Position numbers and translations under genes: made by a program
In this document: in pieces, positions 29,661 to 40,500 of the stretch
Layout of the letters: the number at the start of each line of letters is the position of its first letter
Numbering within the stretch: position 1 is the stretch's first letter
Assembly (NCBI GenBank): GCA_030248215.1
Contig: JASANG010000265.1
Location: forward strand, 16,901 to 80,900
Reading direction: 5' to 3'
Length of the DNA stretch: 64,000 bases
DNA from: Enoplolaimus lenunculus
Taxonomy: Eukaryota; Nematoda; Enoplea; Enoplida; Thoracostomopsidae
Notes under the pieces: model-generated
What the model saw: the letters and a program-made list of their open reading frames with translations, nothing else
What the model was told of the DNA's origin: nothing
Database searches by the model: none

Positions 29661-32438
29661 TTGGAGGCGTTTATTCTGTTGTATTCAACAGCAACGTCGG
29701 CATCAGCGGCACCTTCTCGTGAAGTGAGACGTATGGATCTGGACGAGCAGATGCCGGACGCGGAACAAGTAACAACATCAAAAACAACATCAGTTGCTAC
29801 AATGCCATCCGGAGGAGTCTTTCCGGTTTCGAGTACAACGTCTGTTGCGCAAGACCAGCGGCACCGAGTGCCGTTGGGGGGTGTATTCCCTGTTGTGTCA
29901 ACATCAGTTTCGGTGGCAGTATCCGTTGGAACAACTGCAATGGTGACGACAACAATTTGTACGGGGAGTGTTTTTCGTATAGTCACTACTACTCCTCCGG
30001 TACTCAGCGCCGGGGTTGGTGTTAGTACAGGGGTTACACCCGTGTTCTCGCGACCTCTGCTGGCCACGGGCACGTCGCAGTCGCTGAAATCTCAATCGTC
30101 AAACAATCGCACGTATACGATCGAAGAGTTGACGAAAGCAGCTGCAGCCAAGACGACGGCAGTAACCTCGGCTACAGTACAACCGGTAGCAGTTGGGGTT
30201 TACGAAGGTCCGCAGGCGTTGCGCGATTGGGAGCGTCAGCAAGAGCAAGTTCGGCGTGATTGGGAACAACGCTTGGCGGTGACAACTGTGTCACCTGGAC
30301 AACAAATAGTTTATACGCCGAGTCCGGTAACGTACCCGCAAACAACGATTCCTTTAATTTCACCATCAACACCACCGATGATTGTGGAATCAGTGTCGCC
30401 ATTCATAACGCAATATCAACTACAAGAAGAGCTTCGTAAAGTCCGCGAAGTTTACGAAAAGGAAATTTCCAAACAACGTCAAGAGTTGCGTCGCAAAGAT
30501 GCGATGAACGAGAAACTCATGGACGATTTGCGTGAGATGATGCGTGTGTTTACGCGACAGACGGCACAGCCATCAGTGGCGATACCGAGTGCGTTACCGA
30601 AAGTACGTGGCGAAAGCGAGTCAAGCGTGAATGACTTAGCTCTGGTTACTTCTGTGCCTAGTTGGGAGGTGACGAAGCCGACCGTGACTGAGTCTACGGT
30701 GGTGCTGCCACCTGCGACCGAACAGGCACAAAGAGAGGTAACAGTTGTGAGCACCGCTCCCGGCGTGCTAATGTCTGACAAACCAACAACTAGTCGGGCA
30801 TTGACAGCTCCTGACGAGGAAGAGCAGCGTGCAGTTAGTTGCATTCTCGTGTCGGCCGTGCAACCGGGATCGACGGAGGCGGCACAGCCTTCCTCAAAGG
30901 AAAGCGTCGGGGAGCCGGAGGATGCTCACGTTGGAGATGCTCCTGTCGGAGAGGCCGTGGGTAACTCAGTTCAGTCGGCGGCAGAATCTCAATCGGAGGA
31001 TTGGGATCCAAATGCGGTAGTTCTGCTGGATCAATGTTTGTTAAATGGTGGAGAACTCATGAGTAGATTTCCACAGAACTACGAGTATCGGTTGCACGCG
31101 TACTATTTTAATGTCAATGAACGCGTGCTGCGTCCTAGTAGTCGGTTGACAGAGGCGCAACTGTCAGATATTCGGCGAGCGTGGTCGTATGAGTTCGTAA
31201 ACTTAATCCGTTTTCGATTGCTGTCGAATGTGTCGCTCTCGGTTTACCTCGACTACCTCAACTTTGTGGAGCGTGGAGTACGCTACGAGGTGTTCAACCG
31301 AGCACCGTACTTGACGCCGCAGCAGTACGATAACATCATTCGTTGGTTTGCAATGGAGCTGCGTGACTGGGTACTGCGGCGTATCCCATGGCGCAGACGG
31401 GCATTTGCGCAGGCACCGCGTGCCGCGTTTTTGCCCATAAGTCGCGCGTTGTTGAATCAAGAATACAATTCAGTTCGCGACAAACGTGCCGGAAATAAAC
31501 GTGAAGCCGTCATGGATCGGGGCTATAATGACGAGGGCTATTGGAGGGCGCGTGACGAGTTCGAACATGCCAACGTTGCGTACATCGAAGCGGCGCATTC
31601 GGCAGCACCGAACGATCCGCGAACAATGCAGATGATCGGAGATTTAACATTCCGTACGGAAACGATGCGCAGACGCACGTTGAGGCAGTTGACCGATGCA
31701 GATCGTTCTGCAATTCGCGACGCAGGAGATTGGTACAATCGATCATTGAAGCACGATGCGCCAAACGACCATCGTTACTACAATCCACCCGCCAATCCGC
31801 ATGATGACGAATTTTTGCGATTTATGCACAATTTTAGAGATTTTCCGAAGCAAGAGGAAGCTGAAGAACGTCGTATTCGAAAGTTTCGTGAGAGGCGGAT
31901 TGCGCAGATGGACAAGGTCGTTACGCGCACATATCACAGCGATGATTCGAAGGAGTCGTTTGTTGGATCTGTTCAACTTGGGCCGACTCGGGCCGAAAAA
32001 CGGATGGGTTCGTTTGGAACCGATCAGGGAAGTAGCTCCCAGGACTCAGATCAGGGAGGTGCTAGTCGACAACGTCCGCACGCGAAGATGTTGCACTATT
32101 CAGATAGCGGCGGCGGACGAGGCTCTCGACACCCAGTGTCGAAAGCTAAACAAGCGACATCACGTGATCGTCATGCAAGAGGCGATCAAGGACCGGTTCA
32201 CCAGCGGCTTGATTATGGCGCTACTCGCCATTTTCGGGCACCGCCAGATGAACAAAGCCCAAATGACGACCAGCGTCATCGCTCTCGTCGTGGAGAGCGT
32301 CAGCAACCTCACGATTTTTGGGGACGTGATGATCGTCGGGATGATCGTGAACATCGGCGAGAAGACAGCGGCAAAACCGTCAAAGGCGGATATTACTACA
32401 AAGGCCATAAGAAGCACGATCATGGTCGACGTAATTGA
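29661..32438 (+). CDS. gag-like 925-codon intronless ORF
   Basis: The ORF is clearly GC-richer than its surroundings and has strong codon structure. Residues 1-250 are Thr/Val/Ser-rich. A coiled coil (ELRKVREVYEKEISKQRQEL) lies near 260-300. A compact Arg/Tyr/Trp-rich alpha-helical region at about 455-720 could be a capsid-like fold. The tail from about 770 is basic and Arg/Asp/His/Gly-rich, as in RNA-binding nucleocapsid tails, with no CCHC knuckle seen. Neighbouring purine tract and LTR-like repeats favour a retroelement gag. A host gene derived from one, or an unrelated orphan gene, remains possible. The start could also be the ATG at 29733. Confidence 0.6.
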   Translation: MEAFILLYSTATSASAAPSREVRRMDLDEQMPDAEQVTTSKTTSVATMPSGGVFPVSSTTSVAQDQRHRVPLGGVFPVVSTSVSVAVSVGTTAMVTTTICTGSVFRIVTTTPPVLSAGVGVSTGVTPVFSRPLLATGTSQSLKSQSSNNRTYTIEELTKAAAAKTTAVTSATVQPVAVGVYEGPQALRDWERQQEQVRRDWEQRLAVTTVSPGQQIVYTPSPVTYPQTTIPLISPSTPPMIVESVSPFITQYQLQEELRKVREVYEKEISKQRQELRRKDAMNEKLMDDLREMMRVFTRQTAQPSVAIPSALPKVRGESESSVNDLALVTSVPSWEVTKPTVTESTVVLPPATEQAQREVTVVSTAPGVLMSDKPTTSRALTAPDEEEQRAVSCILVSAVQPGSTEAAQPSSKESVGEPEDAHVGDAPVGEAVGNSVQSAAESQSEDWDPNAVVLLDQCLLNGGELMSRFPQNYEYRLHAYYFNVNERVLRPSSRLTEAQLSDIRRAWSYEFVNLIRFRLLSNVSLSVYLDYLNFVERGVRYEVFNRAPYLTPQQYDNIIRWFAMELRDWVLRRIPWRRRAFAQAPRAAFLPISRALLNQEYNSVRDKRAGNKREAVMDRGYNDEGYWRARDEFEHANVAYIEAAHSAAPNDPRTMQMIGDLTFRTETMRRRTLRQLTDADRSAIRDAGDWYNRSLKHDAPNDHRYYNPPANPHDDEFLRFMHNFRDFPKQEEAEERRIRKFRERRIAQMDKVVTRTYHSDDSKESFVGSVQLGPTRAEKRMGSFGTDQGSSSQDSDQGGASRQRPHAKMLHYSDSGGGRGSRHPVSKAKQATSRDRHARGDQGPVHQRLDYGATRHFRAPPDEQSPNDDQRHRSRRGERQQPHDFWGRDDRRDDREHRREDSGKTVKGGYYYKGHKKHDHGRRN

Positions 32439-32665
32439 TCTGCAAAATCCTAACAAAGGTCTGAAGTCGAAGCTTTAAAGTAACGTTAAGTAATTCACCT
32501 GTAACACTTGCCATTTTCTATATTTGTCATTAATAGAGCTCACAAATATGGTGTCTTAAAAGCTGGTCGTTATGCTTTTATTTCTTATGTTATAACTGTA
32601 TGTATAATCATGTCATTTATTGTTATATGCTCGGCAGTGCAAGCCAAGAAAGGAAATAGAGGGGA

Positions 32666-33241
32666 TGTCAGTGGCCCCCACCGGTAGTCCCTGAACGGTA
32701 ATGACAAAACCGGAATGACATACCCGTGACTTTAACAATTTCACTCAAGGAATTAACTCAGCAGAAAAAACCGGTTTTCCTCTCTGGGAGAAAAACCTGG
32801 AGTAAAACAATTGCAAAAGAGGAGAAATAAAAATACAAGTTTACGTCTGGGTTAAAAAGCGAGTTAATTGATAATTGAGAGGAAGAAAACCTGTTATTAT
32901 GTTATTCTCTTGATTTTCTTGTTTGATTCCAGATATGATGTTTTGTGTTCATTGATTTCTATGTGTTAATTCATTGTGTTCGTTATGTTTCTTCTGTCTT
33001 GGTGTTAATTTCCTTGGAGTTAGAAAGTGAACCTAAAGTATTCCGAGTTCCCGTTTCTGCTGATTTTCAATTCAGAGAATTAGTTTTTGTTTAGCTTTAA
33101 TTTGATTTAGTTTCAACTATTGTTTGTTGAAAAGTAATTGCTATTCGGGTACTCGTAAGTTGTGCTTTATGTTATATTTCGTTTCTTAATATTATTTGAA
33201 TTACTTGTTATTAAAGCTTAACCCGAGTTACATTTATTACA
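32666..33241 (+). repeat. LTR-like block after the gag-like ORF
   Basis: Begins TGTCAGTGGCC right after a purine tract, contains AATAAA- and TTATTAAA-type signals and ends near CA. Only its end repeats upstream of the ORF. Exact limits are uncertain. Confidence 0.45.
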
Positions 33242-33384
33242 TTTATTAACGAGTTCGACGGGCGTCTGAGTTATAAATCAGAGATCGAATCCTTTGTTAA
33301 GGCTGGAATCGGATGAACTCGCCCAGTCCTCTAACAATCCTATTATCTTATGCCATGTGTACTTTCTACTAAGATATCCCTAGT

Positions 33385-33520
33385 TTTGTTGGTACTGTCC
33401 GGTCTGCATCACCCCTGTTCGAAATTTTGCCCAAAGTTAATGACCACGTCGGGAATCGAACCTCGGCCTTCTTGCGCTAGAGCAAAGCATGCTACCACTA
33501 CACCACGCCGTCATTGCAAC
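33385..33520 (-). mobile_element. tRNA-derived SINE-like element
   Basis: The minus strand carries an A-box-like GGTGTAGTGGTAGC and a B box GGTTCGATTCC, with AATGAC/GTCATT able to form an acceptor-like stem. The T and anticodon arms do not pair, so it is a tRNA-derived head, not a working tRNA. A fragment of its body recurs at 29538-29568. Confidence 0.6.
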
Positions 33521-33648
33521 AAGTTTTATACCGGCATATGTGCACAGGTATGGCAACATTTGCTTTACATACACTTACGTGCACATATACCGACAATCAT
33601 TAATTAGTCATATGTATGTTGTTTATATACTGATTTTATGCATTCTAC

Positions 33649-34285
33649 CAGAGATGGGATTCTCAAGAAGTTTAGACTGAGATTGAGGCAATGTCAAATT
33701 CTTTGATACTAAGAATTGATACATTTTGAGAGTCTCAAAAAAAATTTTGCACCAATACCGAAACGGTTCAGAAAAATCTAAATCACAAATTTTGAAGGTC
33801 CTATTTAGCTCAAAAAACTTCAACAATATAGGATTGAGAAAGAAAACAACATAAATTCAGTATATTTATTTATCTGGCACAAATATACCAGGCCGTTTCA
33901 AAACAAATTCCGATTCTTATATCACACAAAAAAATTGCGCTGTCGCAGAAATCATATTAGTGATACTGGCTGGCTTTTGCACTATAAACTATATAATATT
34001 TGAAGTTTCAAACATATGAACTGGAACTTTTTTGACAATCTTGCAGTCGCAACTCTATTTCGCAAATCGCTATACAGCCACGATTTTCGTGTAGCAATCA
34101 TAAATATTAATAAAGCAATTGGCCACAACTGGCACTCCTGGCTGGTATCAATATCGTAGTCTCAGTTTCTAAACCTGAGACTTTTCAACAGCTGAGGCTG
34201 ACACCGAGACTTGGACGGAGACTACGCGAGTCTCTGGAATTTCCGGAACTTGAGACTGAGACTAACATTGATACTCCCATCCCTA
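33649..34285. mobile_element. hAT-like element with perfect 8-bp target duplication
   Basis: CAGAGATGGGATTCTC at one end and ACTCCCATCCCTA at the other, flanked on both sides by CATTCTAC. Contains many GAGACT units and no ORF. It lies 170 bases before the POLD1 start codon. Confidence 0.82.
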
Positions 34286-34451
34286 CATTCTACGTTCAGG
34301 AACGCTGGAATAGGTACTATGTGTAAGTCTAGTTAGGATCAATTGGACATATGGCATTGTTTTATCACGCAGTTGGACTGAGCAAAGTCAACTTAATGTT
34401 TGCACAAATTGCGATGCATTTTTGTTTTTATTTTTATAATAATTTTAAGTC

Positions 34452-34507
34452 ATGTCAGGAGGAAAACGTACCATGGGCTTTGATTTTGGAGCACAGAAAA
34501 GATTTCG
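34452..34507 (+). CDS. POLD1: POLD1 exon 1 (start codon)
   Basis: Residues 1-18, [18 protein letters not shown], basic lead like other POLD1 N-termini. GTAAGA donor, phase 2. In-frame TAA at 34446. Confidence 0.82.
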
Positions 34508-37500
34508 GTAAGAAAATACATAGGTGGTATTAGTGTTGTTAAATAAACTCGTCTTATTTCTTAACTCAAGATAATGTATTGGCAGTATTTACTTTAGCTA
34601 ATAGTAGGGACAGACCGGATTTTATGTTATTTTAAAGGATATCTGATTCTGGTAGTAAGTTTCTACCCCAACTCTAAATTTGTGCATATTGGCAAGTATT
34701 CTGTATATTTTTACTGATTAAAAATGAATTGCCAGTTTATATTTTTCGTTTCACTTTGATTACAAGAATGTAAGCTCGTTGACTGCGTAAAAATGCAGTA
34801 GCACAAACCTCGCTAGTAGCAACCAAATTTACTCAAATTTCGATAAATATTCTGTACGAAAGTGTTTGTTTTGTCAAAATAGCCATTTGTTGCTAGACAA
34901 ACATATTTTTAATGAAAAATGAAACGTTGAGTCAAATCAAAGTTAACTGTACCTAAAAATGAATACATGTACTGTCTCTATGACGCATCGAGTCATAAAA
35001 TTCCGCATTAAAAACCTTACACCGAAGGCCACACATTCAAAGTGTTGGCCACAAAACATCTATGGTGTCTGTACTTCGGAATTAGTCGAAAAATGTTGGA
35101 TAGGCGGGCTGCGTGACACACTGGTACAGCAACGGTTAAACATCCTTAGGCTTGAAAGTGAAATGTGCGATTGTATCTATGTACAAGAGATGTCCTGGCG
35201 CCCAGGATTTTGCCCGGGGCCGGCCGGGGGCAGCAAAATACACTTTACTTCAAATTTTATGTACCATTTGCGTATTAAGGATGTACCTGAGAGCACGGTA
35301 CCTTTTTAATTATATCGCGTCACGCGAATTTGTGTTGATACTTTCATGCTGTGAAGTTACTATTAATGCGTTTGTTATTTGCCATATGGCATCACGCGAC
35401 ACTTTGCGTATGGCAGTGTAATAAACTTACTGTGTTGCGTTCGGATTCTTATTTTTAAAAAACTTCAAAAGGTTTATACCATCGTTCGTATTTTTCCAAG
35501 TACCATCGAACTGATTGACTTTACATATTTTTTATCACACGTGTAATGTTATTGTTTGCATGTGAACGTGTACGTTCACAATTTTTATTATGTTACCATA
35601 ACGATGGAAACCAGATATAGATGAGGTGTACTATTCTATGGGCGAAACCCACTATATGTCAGCATATTTCTATTATTCTTAAGGCTAAGCCTAAATTACA
35701 GCGTAAAAATTGGTCTATAACTCACCTAAGCCTACGCGAAAAACTATGAAAATGCATAATCATAGCGCGTTCTGCTATTTGAATGCAGTTGTAATCTAGT
35801 ATTAGATTTGAATATATTATCCGGCTCCGACTCCGGCCTGATATTAGAATATCTTGCTTCGACCCCGTCAGTATTTTATATCCGGTCGCACCCTGGTCTA
35901 TAGAAAGATACTGCAGTGCTGCTGTAGTGTTTACAATAGAAATTTACACAGCAGAAATGCTTTGGCATGTGACCGTGTACATCGGTGGTACTTCTATTCC
36001 AATATCTTTAATCTTGCTGTTCCCATTCCGCTTCCGATTGATCTGGTTCCGTTTTACACTCTGGTTAGATCTTTTTCTGGGTTCGTCCATGGTACCGTAT
36101 GGCCCCAATACCCTCTGGACCTGGCCCCGCCCCCGGGATATCTCTACTATGTACGTATTGTTACCAGCATTTGGCATCAATTTTAATGGCAGGATAACAG
36201 CTAGCTAGCCGATTGATTTTCTAAATATTTTCTTTATTTAGGCAAATGAATGAAGAAGATGAAGAATTTGAGGAGCAGGAATTTCTAAGCCAGCTAGACG
36301 ACGATGATTTTGCAACTGTTGTGGATGTAGAAGCTGCATCAGGCGTGGTCTGTGAGTTTTAGCTTTGTGTTTAACTTTTATTAATATTCTAACCGCTACT
36401 GTTTTATGTCTACATTCAGTTGGTGCTAATATTTGCTTCAAATTTGAACTTCGACTTAAAGAAAACATTAGATGTCAATTTGTGAATGATAATATACTAT
36501 ATACCAGGGTGCGACCGGGTACCAAAACTAACGGAGGCGGAGCCGGATAAGCTAATATTCGGACAAAGCCGGAACCGGATAATAATTTCAAATCTAATAC
36601 TAGTTCTTTCTTCCGTGGCTTAAGGTACTCAAAGTGTTGACGTGACAAAGTTTAACATTTCACGCCGGTGCATTTTTTACACATTCACAACGACCCTGTA
36701 GCACTATTCTATGTTCTTAGCGTTGCGTTCAGTGGCAATATTCGTTTGGCCTATGTTCCTTTAAGGGCATCCAATTTTTTGTAGATACTATCAAACAGAG
36801 TTGGCTAAGATCAGGGATGGGCATGGGAGTCATGGTCGCAGTCTCGTCAAGTCTCGGTATTTGGCAGGTCTCGGTTTCTTGCGTTCGGCCGTTTGGAACC
36901 GACGCTAGAAGTCGAGGTTTCAGCAAATGCTGGCAGACCTGTGAAAACCAGAAGTTAGCAATATTGAAGCAAGTAATGCCTGACGAATAACAATTCCCTA
37001 TAAATCTTCAAGTTTTTATAGTTACGCGATAATTATTAGCAGATATTCTGAAAACACAAAAACTATGAAAGAACACAAAAACGACGAAAAAGCATTAGAA
37101 ATCAATTATTTTAAAAAAATTTTGTTTTGTTCGGTGATGATTAAAAGTTGAACGAGACCGAGACTTTTCGTGGTCGATCTCCGCGCTTCCCTGGCTCGGA
37201 CTACGGCCGTAAATTTTTGCTTAGGCTTAGGGTTAGGAATAATATAAATATGCTGAGAAATATACTGTTACGTACGCCCCTAGGATAGCACTCTCATCTA
37301 TATCTGGTTTTCCAGCGTTATTGTAACCCAATAAAAATTGTGATGTACACGACCACGTGCAAACATTTACGTACATTGCATGTGTGGCAGAAAAAATGTG
37401 TAAAAGTAAATCAATCAGTTCGATGGTACTGGGAATATAAGGAATGATTGTACAAATTTTTGAAGTATTTAAAAATAATATCCGGCAAGATAAAATACCG

Positions 37501-40500
37501 GAGCCGGATGTTGATTTTTACCGGAGCCGGATATCCGGTCGCACCCTGGTATATACTACCTATATGATTAAGTACACGGTATTTTTTTTCAGGCTGTACA
37601 CGCTACGCGATATATAGATTGTTTGTTATCCATCTGTTAGCCACCACATGCGTATTACGTATACCGTAGCTCATGTTGATAGTTATTCTTACGTGTTCTA
37701 ACTTGGCCCCGGTTGATACTGGTCCCGGCCGTACCTCCCGATCCCGGCCAAAATCGTCGCGCCGGGGCAACTCTAATAGATACTTTATTTTTAGTTGAAG
37801 GACCTGAAACTACAACTGTGTTATGTGACAAATGGGAAAGGCTTCCGCTGCAGGACGGCTGGGAAAACAATTCAATCGTCTTCCAGCAACTTGATCTTGA
37901 CTATTATAACGGTACGAGCAAGCATATTAGCGTATATATTGGAGATCAAAACAAGCTGTTAGTTTTAGTGTTGTGATGGATGCATAAGAATTTTAATTCA
38001 CGAAAGCAGTCCTATCACAGCGCTAAGCATACATGTACAATTAAAGTTCCTGATATCCGCTCGCACTATGTGTATTGTGTAGTATGCACTTGCATCTAGT
38101 GGTAAAATAATTGTACGCAAATCGAAAGCGTATAACATTGATATAAAACCCAATTTCCAAATAAATACGCATGTCGGATACGTATATATCAAACGCCAAG
38201 CGTACGCATTATGTCTCTTTTAGGGATTTTCGTTTCGAAATTACATCATCCCGACGCATCACATGCTTCGTCAGAGTGGAATGATGAGCAAGGACCAATT
38301 GTGCGCATGTTTGGAGTTACAAAACGTGGTCACTCTGTATGTTGCCATGTGCATGGGTTTAGGCCATTTGTTTATATGCCTGCTCCAAAGGGTTTTGATG
38401 CGGTTCATTGTGAACTGATGAGACAGAAGATCAATGAAGTTGTTATGGCTGATTTGAGAGCGAAAGATGTTCGGTAGGATGTTATTAAAGTTTATGTGAC
38501 AATCTGTTTACCACAATTCGGTGATTATGTAAGCTAACGAGCTAGTTTTTGTTGTACTGTTTTGGGTGAAACATAAAACTGGCGAAAAATTGACTAGTAA
38601 GCAACGTTTTAGAACTTTACTTGTTTGGTATTGTCAACAGTAAAAGATATCGTATTTGTAATATTTTATGTTTCAAATATATATTGTTTGTATTCTGTGA
38701 AGCTTAGGCACGCACTGTGCGAAGCGGGGGCGTTTGCAGTAAGGACGGGTGGGGAAGCAGGTTAGAAACAGAGTTGCGATTAATCTTACTGTTCCTAAAT
38801 TTAGTTCCGTTTTACACTCTGTGTAGATCTGTTTCTGGTTTTGTCCATGGTACCGTTTAGCTCTGGCAACCTCTGGCCATGTCCAGGGCCCCGGGACATG
38901 TCAAATAATATGTAAGGTTTAGTTTAAAATTTGTACGCAGGGTATGTAGTTGGGCTTATAAAAGTTTAATTTGATATAGAATTAAAATTATTGTTATTTT
39001 TGGTTGTTTTAGCACCGCTATTTTGCAAGTAGAACAATGTATGCGGGAAAGCATTTATGGGTTTCATTCTGGCGGCAAATCTCCTTACTTGAAACTTATC
39101 GTTTCTAGTCCCCGTGTTATTCCAACAGGTATATTGTTGGTATTCCCTATTTTTGTGACCAAGCTGTCAGCTGAAACTTTGCATATCAGCTTTTAATGGA
39201 ATATGTATTTTACGTGTTTGTTTATCCACATTTAATTGCATTATGTTTGTTAGTAAGATAAAATGAGCTTAAATTGCATACTTGTTGTTGTTCATCATTA
39301 TATGCCTTCATTTTAAAACCTAACAAAGTATAACGTATTTCATATTCTTATGGGTCGTTTCGTTATCCAGTAAGTTTTCCTTGAGGCCTGGTTGGTAGGT
39401 ATCCTTGGAAGTCCTCATTTTCTGTTAAATTATTTCATGTTATTTAGTGAAAAATGCTATCGAGAACGGAAAAATAGTTTGCAGTCCGTACACCATTCCA
39501 GCATCAACGTCGTTTGAAACAAACTTAGATTTTGAAATAAGGTAAGCTGTTCTGTGGTTGCATCTTATTGTTTCATCATTTTGTTCTTAAGTATCCGTAC
39601 TGAATCATATTTTGCGTTTTGGTGTTTTTAACTGCAATAATTATAAGAAACTAAAACCTTTGGTTTAATTATTCGGATTGCGGACTCAATTATTAATTGT
39701 AATTTAAAATTTAGATTTATGGTCGAGTGTGGCATTGTTGGATGTTGTTGGGTTGAACTACCGTCAAATACTTATCAAGTGCGCATCAAACAGCGGGGCC
39801 CTATGCGTGCAAGCCGGTGTCAAATTGAAGTAAACATATTGAATATTTAAAAACTAAATTATCGATGTTGATCGAGTGAATGCTGTTTGAAAAATATTGC
39901 CTTGACGTCGTTGTTTACATGTTGTATAACTATTTCCTTCCAATCAACGGGTGTTAAAGTTCTCACGTAACACTCAATTCTTTATATATTTACTAGAGCG
40001 CTCACATGTAGTGTTATGCTCACACATTGCTAGTTTTATTTGAGTCTATTTAGGTTGATATTCACTATAAATCACTGATTGCACGTTCTCCCGATGGAGA
40101 GTGGGCAGATATAGCGCCGTTAAGGATTCTCAGTTTTGACATCGAGTGCGCTGGCCGAAAAGGTAATTAAACGCATGTATTCTTGTGTGATATTGATTAA
40201 TATACCGTGTGCATTTCAGTTACAGAAAAATTAGGTACCGTTTTGTGATTGTAACATACGTTGTTACACTCAGTACAGGTAGCTTTATACCAGAATTAAA
40301 GGAAGTGGTGTGAGCGGATTCTTTTTATTTATTTAGTACAACAATTCCCTTCATGCTGCGGTAACTTCTGTTTTAGGGATATTTCCGGAACCGGAAAAAG
40401 ATCCGGTGATTCAAATTGCGAACATGGTCATCCGTCAAGGCGATCATGAACCTTTTATACGAAACGTTTTTGTACTGAAATCGTGCGCTGCTATTGTTGG

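Larger units (their letters stand above)
29573..33241 (+). mobile_element. remains of an LTR-type retroelement (gag-like part)
   Basis: A gag-like ORF is followed by a 20-base purine tract (32646-32665) and an LTR-like block that begins TG. About 40 bases at 29573-29613, just before the ORF, match the end of that block at 33196-33241. No protease, reverse transcriptase or integrase region is visible, so the element is incomplete. The family cannot be fixed from the gag part alone. The gag-like frame is open, which suggests either a fairly recent insertion or host use. Confidence 0.5.

Noticed and set aside
31756-32478. 240-codon frame overlapping the end of the gag-like ORF
   Set aside because: It lacks its own codon structure and ends just past the longer frame; it looks like a shadow.
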